The notes under the pieces were generated by a model, which saw only the letters and a program-made list of their open reading frames with translations, ran no database searches and was not told the DNA's origin. Positions 45,150 to 53,341 of a DNA stretch of 64,000 nucleotides are shown here, piece by piece (the first letter of the stretch is position 1; each line of letters starts with the position of its first letter). Source of the DNA: Cupriavidus respiraculi (lineage in GTDB: Bacteria > Pseudomonadota > Gammaproteobacteria > Burkholderiales > Burkholderiaceae). The stretch lies in assembly GCF_914271545.1 (NCBI RefSeq), contig NZ_CAJZAH010000002.1, positions 186,001 through 250,000 of the forward strand. Reading direction: 5' to 3'. The translations under genes were made by a program, and so were the position numbers.

Positions 45150-45719
45150 TCACTTCGTATCCACCTTCACCTTGATTCCGTCCGCCACAACGGTAATCTG
45201 CCCCGGCACCATTTCCTTCCCACCCACGCGCAGCTCTTCCGGCTTGAAGGTATGCAGCGGGTAATCTTTCAACACCTGCTGTGCCACTAACGTCCCAATC
45301 GCACTCATCTGCTGCCCATATTGCGAAGGCACGCCGCTGACATCCATCCGCTCAACGCTTGGGTTGTCCAGCAACACAGCACGCTTGACAGGGTCATACC
45401 GAATCCCACTATTGACCGCCAACGTCCCGCTGATCGGCGGCGCCGGCAGCAGCGTGTTGGTGACCACCGCATCCACCTGCGTAGTAATCCGATTGTTCGC
45501 CTCGTCCATCACCAGATGCGGATTCGATAGCTGGACGTCGAGCACTTGCGCATAACGCAGCTTGGTCGGAAACCGCTGCTCGACAACCGTCTGCAGTTCC
45601 TTGGTGGTGAAGGTGTATTCGCCGGTCCAGATGTTGTAGCCGGCAATGGCGCTGGCGGCGGTGACCGCCAGCGCAGTGGCGGCGACGATTTGGCGGGGTG
45701 TGTGCCAGCTAATGGGCAT
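45150..45719 (-). CDS. DUF1439 domain protein (lipid-binding-like, periplasmic)
   Basis: 189 residues from ATG at 45717-45719. An N-terminal hydrophobic segment (ATALAVTAASAIAGY) follows a short polar start and suggests a signal anchor. The rest is beta-rich and matches the DUF1439/YceB type: FTTKELQTVVEQRFPTKLRY, MDEANNRITTQVDAV and VLKDYPLHTFKPEE. E. coli YceB is a lipoprotein of similar fold; no lipobox cysteine is seen here. Function is unknown. It follows the slyX gene on the same strand. Confidence 0.82.
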   Translation of the reverse strand: MPISWHTPRQIVAATALAVTAASAIAGYNIWTGEYTFTTKELQTVVEQRFPTKLRYAQVLDVQLSNPHLVMDEANNRITTQVDAVVTNTLLPAPPISGTLAVNSGIRYDPVKRAVLLDNPSVERMDVSGVPSQYGQQMSAIGTLVAQQVLKDYPLHTFKPEELRVGGKEMVPGQITVVADGIKVKVDTK

Positions 45720-45819
45720 GCTTGTCCTTTCCCTGGTTCTCGCGGCCAATGGCGCCGCGTTGCTCCTGATGGGACCGGTGGCGACGGAGGGGCGTTCCCT
45801 CGGGGTCCGCGCGCGCGGC

Positions 45820-46023
45820 TCAGTAATGCGGTGGCAGCTCCTGCAGCGGATCGCCCTCCGCCCCACCCGCGCTGCCGGCACGCATCTGCTGATACAGCAC
45901 CTGCATTTGCTCCTGCAGCAAATCAATCTGTTGCTGCTGCCGCGCGACCGTGGTGTTGAGTGTTTCGAGCAGGTCTTCCTGGAACGCTAGCTTGATTTCC
46001 AGTTCGGTCAGGCGGGATTCCAT
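45820..46023 (-). CDS. slyX: SlyX family protein
   Basis: 67 residues from ATG at 46021-46023, chosen because CCGGAGAACC lies just upstream and the family starts MESRLTELE. A second in-frame ATG at 46053 would add 10 residues. The protein is a short coiled coil (KLAFQEDLLETLNTTVARQQQ and QIDLLQEQMQVLYQQM), ending in the family's terminal PPHY tail. Function is unknown despite wide distribution. It precedes the DUF1439 gene by 100 bases on the same strand. Confidence 0.9.
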   Translation of the reverse strand: MESRLTELEIKLAFQEDLLETLNTTVARQQQQIDLLQEQMQVLYQQMRAGSAGGAEGDPLQELPPHY

Positions 46024-46459
46024 CGGGTTCTCCGGGTGCATCTGCGTAGTCATCTGTGTTGGCCGGGCATTGTACGGGACGCGGCACAGCGGTTCGCCGC
46101 TCTTGCGGTGTCTGAAATCTCGGTGTAGCCTGCGAACTCGTCCGCTGCCTCGCAGCCGACTCAACCGCCATCGATCATGACCCATTCCGCGCGCGCCGCC
46201 AGTTCGTTCCGTCCGACCTCCCGGGTCGGCACGGTGCCGCGCGTGCCGGTCTCTCTGCTTAGCCCACCTGTCTCTCCCCCGGCTGCTCCGCCGACCGTCG
46301 TGGTCGCTGCTGTAGCCCCGCCGCCGGCCGTCTTCGGCTGACGGTCCGCTTCCTTCGCGTCTCCAGCTAGTCCGGCGATCTTCGATCGCAGCTTTCGGCC
46401 GCCCGTGCCCTGTGCCGGCGTGCCTGCTGGAGCCCGTTTCTCCTTGACAGGTGCTTCTC
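46024..46459. other. Intergenic region between slyX and the EamA gene
   Basis: 436 bases between divergent genes. Open frames here are basic, low-complexity and without homology-like features. A CCGTC/GACGG mini-hairpin near 46337 is the only structure noticed. Promoters for both flanking genes are presumably here, but no convincing -35/-10 pair was found. Confidence 0.5.
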
Positions 46460-47362
46460 ATGCTATTCAACCGTTCCGTGTGGATCGCGCACGGCTCGAC
46501 CTCGCTCTTCGTGCTGCTGTGGAGCAGTGGCGCGATCTTCGCCAAATGGGGGCTGGAATATGCCTCTGCCTTTGCCTTTCTGACCTTGCGTTTTGCGCTC
46601 GCCATGGCGGTGCTGCTGCTCATTGCCCGCTATCGGCGGCGTTGGCTGCCGGCGCCGGGCACGCGCTGGCGCGTCGCGGCCGTGGGTGTGCTGCTTAGCG
46701 GCGTCTATGCGATTACCTATCTGCTGGCGCTGGACCATGGGGTGACGCCCGGGGTGCTGGCCACGGTGCTGGGCGCCCAGCCCATCCTGACGCTGCTGCT
46801 GGTGGAGCGGCGGTTTTCGCTGGCCCGGCTCGGCGGCCTGGCGCTGGCGATGACGGGGCTGGTGCTGGTGGTCTACCACGGCATCGGGCTGGCGGGCATG
46901 CCGGTGTTGGGCATGCTGTTCGCGTTCGCGGCGCTGGCCAGCGTGACCGTCGGCGCCATCCTGCAAAAGGGCCTGCAACAGGCGCCGATGGATCTGCTGC
47001 CGCTGCAATACGGCATCGCGCTGGCGATGTGCCTGCTGCTGCTGCCCTTCCAGCCCGTGCATGTGGAATGGACCGGCGGTCTGCTCGTGCCGCTGGTCTG
47101 GATGGCGCTGGTGATCTCGGTCGGCGCGACGCTGCTGCTGTACCGGATGCTGCAAACCGGCAATCTGGTCAATGTCACGAGCCTGTTCTACCTGGTGCCC
47201 GCGGGCACGGCGGTGCTGGACTATCTGGTGCTGGACAATCGCCTGGGTGAGCTGACGCTGGCGGGCATGGCGGCGATCCTGGCCGGCGTGGCGCTGGTGT
47301 TTCGCACCGGCACGGCGCCCGCCGGGCAGGCCGGACAGGCCGCCGAACGCGCCGCTGAATAA
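46460..47362 (+). CDS. EamA/DMT family transporter
   Basis: 300 residues from ATG at 46460; a GTG at 46451 would add three. Ten hydrophobic helices in two EamA halves are visible, with LLWSSGAIFAKWGLEYA at the start and the repeat-two region LLYRMLQTGNLVNVTSLFYLVPAGTA (in parts). DMT exporters move amino acids, metabolites or drugs across the inner membrane; the YdcZ/RhaT-like substrate is unknown. A GC-rich hairpin follows at 47407-47434. Confidence 0.9.
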   Translation: MLFNRSVWIAHGSTSLFVLLWSSGAIFAKWGLEYASAFAFLTLRFALAMAVLLLIARYRRRWLPAPGTRWRVAAVGVLLSGVYAITYLLALDHGVTPGVLATVLGAQPILTLLLVERRFSLARLGGLALAMTGLVLVVYHGIGLAGMPVLGMLFAFAALASVTVGAILQKGLQQAPMDLLPLQYGIALAMCLLLLPFQPVHVEWTGGLLVPLVWMALVISVGATLLLYRMLQTGNLVNVTSLFYLVPAGTAVLDYLVLDNRLGELTLAGMAAILAGVALVFRTGTAPAGQAGQAAERAAE

Positions 47363-47406
47363 TCCGCCGAACAGGCGTAGCGGCCTTGACCGAACCCACC
47401 GGGACG

Positions 47407-47434
47407 GGCCGGCACGCGGTGTTGCGCGCCGGCC
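47407..47434 (+). terminator. Hairpin after the EamA gene
   Basis: A 7-bp perfect inverted repeat (GGCCGGC / GCCGGCC) with a 14-base loop lies 44 bases after the transporter stop. No T-run follows, so the terminator call is weak. Confidence 0.35.
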
Positions 47435-47603
47435 CTGCCCCACGCCCGGGCGGGTTGTCGCGCGCGGTGCTGCCATGGAACAATGCCCGCGGGTCGGTCA
47501 ACCCGGCAGCACCGTACAACAGCGAAATACAACAGCGAAAAAACACGGGATGCGCCCCGCGCGGGCGCTCCTCGCCTTTCCACTTCTTGCACGGGGATGG
47601 TCC

Positions 47604-48533
47604 ATGTTCGATTCGGGTTCGCGCCGCCGCCTGCCGGCTGGCCTGCATGCTGTCGTCGCTCTCCTCGCCTGCATCGGCCTTATCGCGGCCGCGCCAGCGC
47701 CGGCGCACGCCGCGTCGCCGGTGCTGCAACGGATCAAGGAAGCCGGTGCCATCCGCATTGCCCATCGCGAGAGTTCGGTGCCCTTCTCCTTCGTGGCCGA
47801 CGGCAAGCCGGTCGGCTATGCCGTGGATCTCTGCCTGCGCGTTGCCGATGCGGTGCGGGCCGCGCTGAAGCAGCCCAACCTGAAAGTCGAATGGGTGCCG
47901 GTGACCCCGGCGAACCGGATTCCGGCCATCGTCGATGGCAAGGCCGACCTCGAATGCGGTTCGACCACCAACAACCGCGAGCGGCGCGAACAGGTGGCCT
48001 TCACCATTCCGCACTACATCGCGGGCAGCCGCATGCTGGTGAAGACCGCGTCGAACATCCACAAATGGTCGGACCTGAAGGGCAAGACGGCGGTCTCGAC
48101 CACCGGCACCACCCCGCTGACAGTGTTGCGCACGCTGAACGAGGGCAACGCCATGCAGCTGAAGATCGTCGAGGCGAAGGACCATGCCGAGGCCTTCCGC
48201 ATGGTCGAGCAAGGCAAGGCCGATGCCTTCGTGATGGACGACGTGCTGCTCTACGGCCTGCGCGCCAACGCCGGCAAGCCGGCTGACTATGCGATCACCG
48301 GCGACCTGCTGACGATCGAGCCGTACGCGATCATGCTGCCTAAGCACGATGCCGAGTTCAAGAAGCTGGTGGACCAGACGCTGATCAATGCGATCTACGA
48401 CCAGGACACGCAGAAGCTGTACCGCAAGTGGTTCCAGTCGCCGATCCCGCCGCGCGGTGTCAATCTCGATATCCCGATGAGCTATCTGCTGCGGGATTCG
48501 TTCAAGTTCCCGAGCGACAAGGTCGCGGACTGA
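47604..48533 (+). CDS. Amino-acid ABC transporter substrate-binding protein (family 3)
   Basis: 309 residues from ATG at 47604; an earlier ATG at 47550 is possible. A signal peptide ends near residue 36 (AHAAS). The solute-binding family 3 pattern is clear: VLQRIKEAGAIRIAHRESS, GYAVDLCLRVADAVRAAL, DLECGSTTNNRERREQVAFT and VEQGKADAFVMDDVLL. It is of GltI type and probably binds glutamate/aspartate or a related amino acid in the periplasm. No permease or ATPase gene adjoins it. It is convergent with the LysR gene. Confidence 0.9.
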   Translation: MFDSGSRRRLPAGLHAVVALLACIGLIAAAPAPAHAASPVLQRIKEAGAIRIAHRESSVPFSFVADGKPVGYAVDLCLRVADAVRAALKQPNLKVEWVPVTPANRIPAIVDGKADLECGSTTNNRERREQVAFTIPHYIAGSRMLVKTASNIHKWSDLKGKTAVSTTGTTPLTVLRTLNEGNAMQLKIVEAKDHAEAFRMVEQGKADAFVMDDVLLYGLRANAGKPADYAITGDLLTIEPYAIMLPKHDAEFKKLVDQTLINAIYDQDTQKLYRKWFQSPIPPRGVNLDIPMSYLLRDSFKFPSDKVAD

Positions 48534-48536
48534 CCA

Positions 48537-49454
48537 TCAGTCCGCAGCCCCGTCGCTGTCCTGCAGAAACGCCAGCAGCGCCTGGACCCGCGGACTCCGG
48601 CCCTTTCTGGTCGGCACCAGCACGCTGACGGGCGCGCTGTCGAACTGCCAGCCGGGCAGCACGCGCACCAGCGCGCCGGCGCGGACCGCTTCCTTGACGT
48701 CCCACTCGGATCGCAGCACGAGGCCGAGCCCCTGCTCGGCCCACATCCTCGCCACGCTGCCGTCGTTGGTGGTGAAGGCCGGCGCCACGCGCACCGCATC
48801 GCGCGCGGCGGCGCGCTGGTCGCCTTCCACCGGCGCACGTCGGAAGTGCCAGAGCGTGGCGTCGTCATCGTTCTCGCGGATGCAGATGCAGGCGTGATCG
48901 AGCAGGTCGCGCGGCTCGCGGGGCGTGCCGCGCGCCTTCAGATATGCCTTGCTCGCGCATAGCCAGCGCTCGTTGGGCGCGAGCGTATGGGCGACCCAGG
49001 ATGAATCGCGCACCTTGCCCACGTGCACCACCAGGTCGGAATCGTGGCGGTCTGGCCACGGGGTCTCGAGCAAGTTCAATTCGATCTGCAAACCCGGATG
49101 GCGCTTGGCGAAGCGCGCGAGCCGCGGCGCGATATGGCGGCGCCCGTAGCCGAACGGCGCAGCCACGCGGACCACGCCGGTCAGTCCGGCCTCGCCCGGC
49201 TGGAATGCTTCGGGCAGCGCCTCGATGCGCGCCAGGATGGCGGCGGCCTCCTGCGCGAAGCGCTCGCCCTCGGCGGTCAGGCTCAGCCTGCGCGCACTGC
49301 GCGTGGCCAGCGCCACGCCGAGCGCCGCCTCCAGCTTTTGCAGGCGCGCGGACAGGGCCGGCGGCGTGACGTTGAGCGAGCGCGCGGCCGCGCTGAGCGA
49401 CGGCGCCTGGGCGAGCCGGTCGAGCAGGCGGAGGTCGTCGATCTGGATGCGCAT
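48537..49454 (-). CDS. LysR family transcriptional regulator
   Basis: 305 residues. The N-terminal helix-turn-helix reads LRLLDRLAQAPSLSAAARSLNVTPPALSARLQKLE (in parts), followed by the LysR effector domain. It diverges from the D-serine dehydratase-like gene with a 103-base gap, the standard arrangement for a LysR regulator and its target. TTAACCA repeats at 49457-49463 and 49491-49497 and a TTAATG/CATTTAA arm pair lie in that gap as possible binding sites. Confidence 0.92.
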   Translation of the reverse strand: MRIQIDDLRLLDRLAQAPSLSAAARSLNVTPPALSARLQKLEAALGVALATRSARRLSLTAEGERFAQEAAAILARIEALPEAFQPGEAGLTGVVRVAAPFGYGRRHIAPRLARFAKRHPGLQIELNLLETPWPDRHDSDLVVHVGKVRDSSWVAHTLAPNERWLCASKAYLKARGTPREPRDLLDHACICIRENDDDATLWHFRRAPVEGDQRAAARDAVRVAPAFTTNDGSVARMWAEQGLGLVLRSEWDVKEAVRAGALVRVLPGWQFDSAPVSVLVPTRKGRSPRVQALLAFLQDSDGAAD

Positions 49455-49557
49455 CGTTAACCAAAACTTAATGATTTATACGGCCGCATTTAACCATGGA
49501 TGTGGCTGGCTTCCCTATACTTCGGCCATCGCCATTCGTTCCCACAGTTTCCCCACC

Positions 49558-50712
49558 ATGCCCGACCCTGCCACCACCGCCGATACGCTGGACACCCTGG
49601 ACACCCCCGCCGCCATCGTCGATACCGCGCGCATGCAGCGCAATATCGACCGCATGCAGGCGCGCATGAACGCGCTCGGCGTCGCCTTCCGCCCGCACGC
49701 CAAGACCAGCAAGTCGCCCGCCGTGGTCCGCGCGCAGATCGCGGCCGGGGCGCGGGGCGTGACGGTGTCCACGCTGAAGGAGGCGGCCCGCTTCCATGCG
49801 GAAGGCATCGACGACATCCTGTACGCGGTGGGCATGGTGCCCGGCAAGCTGCCGCAGGCGCTGGCGCTGCGGCGCCAGGGCTGCGACCTGAAGATCATTA
49901 CCGACAGCGTCGCGTCCGCCCAAGCCATCGTCGCCTTCGGCGCGGAGCATGGCGAACGATTCGAAGTGTGGATCGAGATCGATTCGGACGGACACCGTTC
50001 CGGCATCCGCCCGGACGAGCCCGCGCTGATCGAGGTCGGGCGCGTGCTGCACGACGGCGGCGCCCGGCTGGGCGGCGTGATGACGCACGCGGGGTCCAGC
50101 TACGACCTCGATACGCCCGAGGCCCTTGCCGCCATGGCCGAGCAGGAGCGCGCGGCCTGCGTCGAGGCGGCCGAGGCATTGCGCGCGGCGGGACTGCCCT
50201 GCCCCGTGGTCAGCGTGGGCTCGACGCCCACGGCGCTTTCCGCGGCGCGGCTCGATGGCGTGACCGAGGTGCGGGCCGGCGTCTATGTGTTCTTCGACCT
50301 GGTGATGCGCAATGTCGGCGTCTGCACCGAGGACGAACTGGCGCTCAGCGTGCTGACCACCGTGATCGGCCACCAGGCCGAGAAAGGCTGGGCCATCGTC
50401 GATGCGGGCTGGATGGCGATGAGCCGCGACCGCGGCACGCAGAAGCAGAAACAGGACTTCGGCTATGGCCAGGTTTGCGACCTCGACGGCCGCGTGCTGC
50501 CGGGCTATGTGCTCAGCGGCGCCAACCAGGAACATGGCATCCTGTCGCGCGAGGGCAGTCACGACGAAGCCATCGCCGAACGTTTCCCCGTGGGCACGCG
50601 CCTGCGGATCCTTCCCAACCACGCCTGTGCCACCGGCGCGCAGTTTCCCGAATATCACGCGCTGAATGCGGACGGCACGCTGGCAACCTGGAGCCGCTTC
50701 CATGGCTGGTGA
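49558..50712 (+). CDS. DSD1-type PLP-dependent D-serine dehydratase/D-threonine aldolase-like enzyme
   Basis: 384 residues from ATG at 49558. N-terminal alanine-racemase-like barrel with PLP lysine 49 in FRPHAKTSKS, and a C-terminal domain ending with NHACATG near residue 354, whose His and Cys are the zinc ligands of eukaryotic-type D-serine dehydratase and D-threonine aldolase. It should convert a D-hydroxy amino acid to a keto acid plus ammonia, or cleave it. The RidA gene that follows, overlapping by 11 bases, would dispose of the reactive enamine/imine released. The LysR gene opposite probably controls both. Confidence 0.9.
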   Translation: MPDPATTADTLDTLDTPAAIVDTARMQRNIDRMQARMNALGVAFRPHAKTSKSPAVVRAQIAAGARGVTVSTLKEAARFHAEGIDDILYAVGMVPGKLPQALALRRQGCDLKIITDSVASAQAIVAFGAEHGERFEVWIEIDSDGHRSGIRPDEPALIEVGRVLHDGGARLGGVMTHAGSSYDLDTPEALAAMAEQERAACVEAAEALRAAGLPCPVVSVGSTPTALSAARLDGVTEVRAGVYVFFDLVMRNVGVCTEDELALSVLTTVIGHQAEKGWAIVDAGWMAMSRDRGTQKQKQDFGYGQVCDLDGRVLPGYVLSGANQEHGILSREGSHDEAIAERFPVGTRLRILPNHACATGAQFPEYHALNADGTLATWSRFHGW

Positions 50713-51103
50713 CACGACCCAAGGCGCGCCGCGCGCCGTCTCTCCCGACACCCTCGCCACGCCGGGCGGACACTACAGCCACGCGGTGGTGGCCAATGGC
50801 TTCGTCTACGTGTCCGGCCAGCTGCCGATCACGCACGAAGGCGCCAAGATGATCGACGCTACCTTCGAGCAGCAGACCGAACAGGTGCTCGCCAATGTGC
50901 GGCACGCGCTGGTCGCGGCGGGCAGCGATGTCGACAGGCTGGTGCAGGTGCGCGTGTATCTGGACGACATCGCCAACTGGCCGTCCTTCAACGGCATCTA
51001 TGCCGCCTGGGCGGGCGATGCGCGCCCTGCGCGGGCCATCGTGCCGACTGGGCCACTGCATTTCGGGTTCAAGGTGGAGGTGGAAGCGGTGGCGGTGCTG
51101 TAG
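50702..51103 (+). CDS. RidA family enamine/imine deaminase
   Basis: 133 residues from ATG at 50702, which overlaps the upstream stop by 11 bases. The Rid fold is clear: GHYSHAVVANGFVYVSGQLPI, TEQVLANVRHALVAAGSD and the end IVPTGPLHFGFKVEVEAVAVL; the conserved arginine of canonical RidA is not obvious in this tail, so it may belong to another Rid subgroup. RidA proteins hydrolyse 2-aminoacrylate and similar intermediates made by PLP dehydratases. Coupling to the DSD1-type gene fits well. Confidence 0.9.
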   Translation: MAGDTTQGAPRAVSPDTLATPGGHYSHAVVANGFVYVSGQLPITHEGAKMIDATFEQQTEQVLANVRHALVAAGSDVDRLVQVRVYLDDIANWPSFNGIYAAWAGDARPARAIVPTGPLHFGFKVEVEAVAVL

Positions 51104-51351
51104 CTGGCGCGCCGGCCGCATGGCGGACAATTTTTCCTTTGGTTGGTAGGACTTACGGACGGACGCGTCTGGCAGGCGCCGTCCCGCCAGCCACCGGCAG
51201 GGGAAAAATGGGGCCGCCGCGAGGCGAATCGCGCTCCAAGGGCCGCCGTGCAGCGGACCTCGCGCATGGCAAGGATCTTGCAGAATTGGCTCAAACCATG
51301 GCCGCCGGCATCTTCTACGCCGCGCGACCATCGGGCAACAAGGAGCACGCC

Positions 51352-51558
51352 ATGACGCAACCGAACCAGAACCAGCAAGACCCGGTGCAGGCCGCCGCAG
51401 AACGCGAGCAGGATCCCAAGGCCGCGCCGCAGGACACCGTCAAGGTGGAGAAGAAGGAAAGCACGAACGAGCAGCAGGAGGGCAAGCTGTCCGGGCCCGT
51501 CGTGCTGGCCAACGAGAAGAACGGCGGCGAAGGCGACGAGGACTCCGCCAGCGCTTAG
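51352..51558 (+). CDS. Small acidic disordered protein
   Basis: 68 residues, ATG at 51352 preceded by AAGGAGC. The composition is extreme: glutamine, glutamate and lysine-rich (QQDPVQAAAEREQDP, KVEKKESTNEQQEG) with no hydrophobic core, ending EGDEDSASA. It is not a recognised family. Strong ribosome binding site and good codon use make it likely to be real. The gene is isolated between RidA and recQ, with a clean hairpin 21 bases after its stop. Confidence 0.6.
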   Translation: MTQPNQNQQDPVQAAAEREQDPKAAPQDTVKVEKKESTNEQQEGKLSGPVVLANEKNGGEGDEDSASA

Positions 51559-51578
51559 CGCCACCCGCGCGCTCATTA

Positions 51579-51602
51579 GGCAAGGCTCCCCCAAGCCTTG
51601 CC
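51579..51602 (+). terminator. Hairpin between the small acidic gene and recQ
   Basis: A perfect 9-bp stem (GGCAAGGCT / AGCCTTGCC) with a 6-base loop rich in C. The T-run is short. The stem covers the first possible TTG of recQ (51598), which is an argument for the later TTG start. Confidence 0.6.
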
Positions 51603-51627
51603 AAACTTCCACGGAGCCGGCGAACCT

Positions 51628-53313
51628 TTGACGCTACCTAACGCCATCACGAAAACGCTCCGCGAGCGCTTCGATATCGCCGAACTGCGGCCGGGACAGG
51701 CGGACGTGATCGAAAGCGTCCTGCGCGGCCACGACACGCTGGCCGTGATGCCGACCGGCAGCGGCAAATCCCTGTGCTACCAGGTGCCATCCCTGTTTCT
51801 GGAGGGACTGACCGTGGTCATCTCTCCGCTGATCGCGCTGATGCAGGATCAGGCGGAGAAGCTGGACGAACTGGACATGGAGGCCGCGGTGGTCAACAGC
51901 GCGGTGGGCGACGCCGCGGCCGACGAGGCGCTGGACAGCCTCGCGCGCCGCGACGAGCGCATCATGCTGACGACGCCGGAGCAGTTGCAGGATCCGGAAG
52001 TGCTCGCCTCGATCCAGCGCAACCGCGTCGCGCTGCTGGTCGTGGACGAGGCGCACTGCATCTCGCAATGGGGCCATGACTTCCGGCCGGCCTATCTCGG
52101 CATTCCCGAGGTCATCCGCGCGCTGGGCCGCCCTCCCGTGCTGGCGCTGACCGCCACGGCCACCGACACGCTGATCCACGATATCGCCGCGCAGCTCCAG
52201 CTCGAATCGCTCTGCGTGATCAAGGCCGCGCTGTACCGGCCGAACCTGATCTACGCCGTCAGGCATGTGTCCGGGGACGCCGAACGGCTCGACAACGTGC
52301 GCACGCTGGTGGCGGCCGAGAGCGGTCCCGGCATCGTCTACACCGCCACGGTGCGCGAGGCCGAGCGCCTGCACGCGGCGCTGCGCGAGGCCGGCGAGAA
52401 CGTGGCGCTCTATCACGGCAAGCGCACCGCGGCGCAGCGGCGCGAGAGCCAGTCGGCGTTCATGTCGGGTGAGTGCCGCGTGATGGTGGCCACCAATGCG
52501 TTCGGCATGGGCATCGACAAGGGCGATGTCCGCTTTATCGTCCATGCCCAGCTTCCCGGCAGCCTGGACGCCTACTACCAGGAAACGGGCCGCGCGGGAC
52601 GCGACGGAGAGCCGGCGCATTGCACGCTGCTGCACGACGAGAAGGACAAGAACGTCCAGCAGTTCTTCCTGGCGAACCGCTATCCGTCGGCGGCCACGCT
52701 GGAGCAGATCGTCGGCGCCTTGCGCAAGTCGAGGACGGGCGAGACCCTGTCGATGGACGCCTTGCGGGAACACCTGCCAAGGGTGGGCGCGCGCAAGCTG
52801 CAGGTCGCCCTCAAGATGCTGTGCGACGCCGGGATTGCGGAGCGCGCCAAGACCGGCCACTACGCCCTGCGCGACGGCCATAGCCCTTCCGAGGCGGTCG
52901 CCACGATTGCCGGCCAGTACGAGGAGCGCGGCCAGAAGGACCGCGCCACGCTGGAGGCGATGCTGCGCTACGCGCGCAGCGGGCGCTGCCGCTGGTCGAT
53001 GCTGCTGGAGTACTACGGCGAACCCGGCGGCCCGGAACGCTGTGGCACCTGCGACAGCTGCGTGCGCGCCGCCGAGGCGGCGGCGATGCCGGCACCGCCG
53101 CCGGAGCCCGACACCACTGGCCAAAGCCAGCGGCAGGCGCCCGCCTTTACCGAGGGCGACACGGTGCGCGCTCGCCGCCATGGCGTGGGCACCGTGGTGG
53201 CGGTGACGCGCGAGCGGGTGGACGTGCGCTTTCCCGATGGCGGCGTGCGGCGCTTCCTGCCCCGCTATCTGCGCCGGGAAGCGCCGGTCACGGACACGGC
53301 GGCGGCGGCCTGA
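51628..53313 (+). CDS. recQ: RecQ-like ATP-dependent DNA helicase
   Basis: 561 residues if it starts at TTG 51628, preceded by GGAG; an in-frame TTG at 51598 lies inside a hairpin. Walker A TGSGKS near residue 43, DEAH at 140-143 and the aromatic-rich motif QWGHDFRP identify the RecQ core. The zinc domain is shown by CRWSMLLEYYGEPGGPERCGTCDSC (in parts). No HRDC domain is seen, but a short C-terminal GDTVRARRHGVGTVVAV beta-domain is present. It unwinds DNA in recombination and repair. Convergent with serA across a strong hairpin. Confidence 0.92.
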   Translation: MTLPNAITKTLRERFDIAELRPGQADVIESVLRGHDTLAVMPTGSGKSLCYQVPSLFLEGLTVVISPLIALMQDQAEKLDELDMEAAVVNSAVGDAAADEALDSLARRDERIMLTTPEQLQDPEVLASIQRNRVALLVVDEAHCISQWGHDFRPAYLGIPEVIRALGRPPVLALTATATDTLIHDIAAQLQLESLCVIKAALYRPNLIYAVRHVSGDAERLDNVRTLVAAESGPGIVYTATVREAERLHAALREAGENVALYHGKRTAAQRRESQSAFMSGECRVMVATNAFGMGIDKGDVRFIVHAQLPGSLDAYYQETGRAGRDGEPAHCTLLHDEKDKNVQQFFLANRYPSAATLEQIVGALRKSRTGETLSMDALREHLPRVGARKLQVALKMLCDAGIAERAKTGHYALRDGHSPSEAVATIAGQYEERGQKDRATLEAMLRYARSGRCRWSMLLEYYGEPGGPERCGTCDSCVRAAEAAAMPAPPPEPDTTGQSQRQAPAFTEGDTVRARRHGVGTVVAVTRERVDVRFPDGGVRRFLPRYLRREAPVTDTAAAA

Positions 53314-53318
53314 AGACC

Positions 53319-53341
53319 GGCCGCCGGCACCGCCGGCGGCC
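53319..53341. terminator. Bidirectional hairpin between recQ and serA
   Basis: A perfect 10-bp GC stem (GGCCGCCGGC / GCCGGCGGCC) with a 3-base loop fills the 28-base gap between the convergent recQ and serA genes. No T-run on either side; it is placed as a shared terminator. Confidence 0.6.

Noticed and set aside
38020-45150. Attachment-site repeats, integrase or transposase genes bounding the island.
   Set aside because: No integrase, transposase or clear direct repeats were seen; the island is defined only by composition and by the broken genes.
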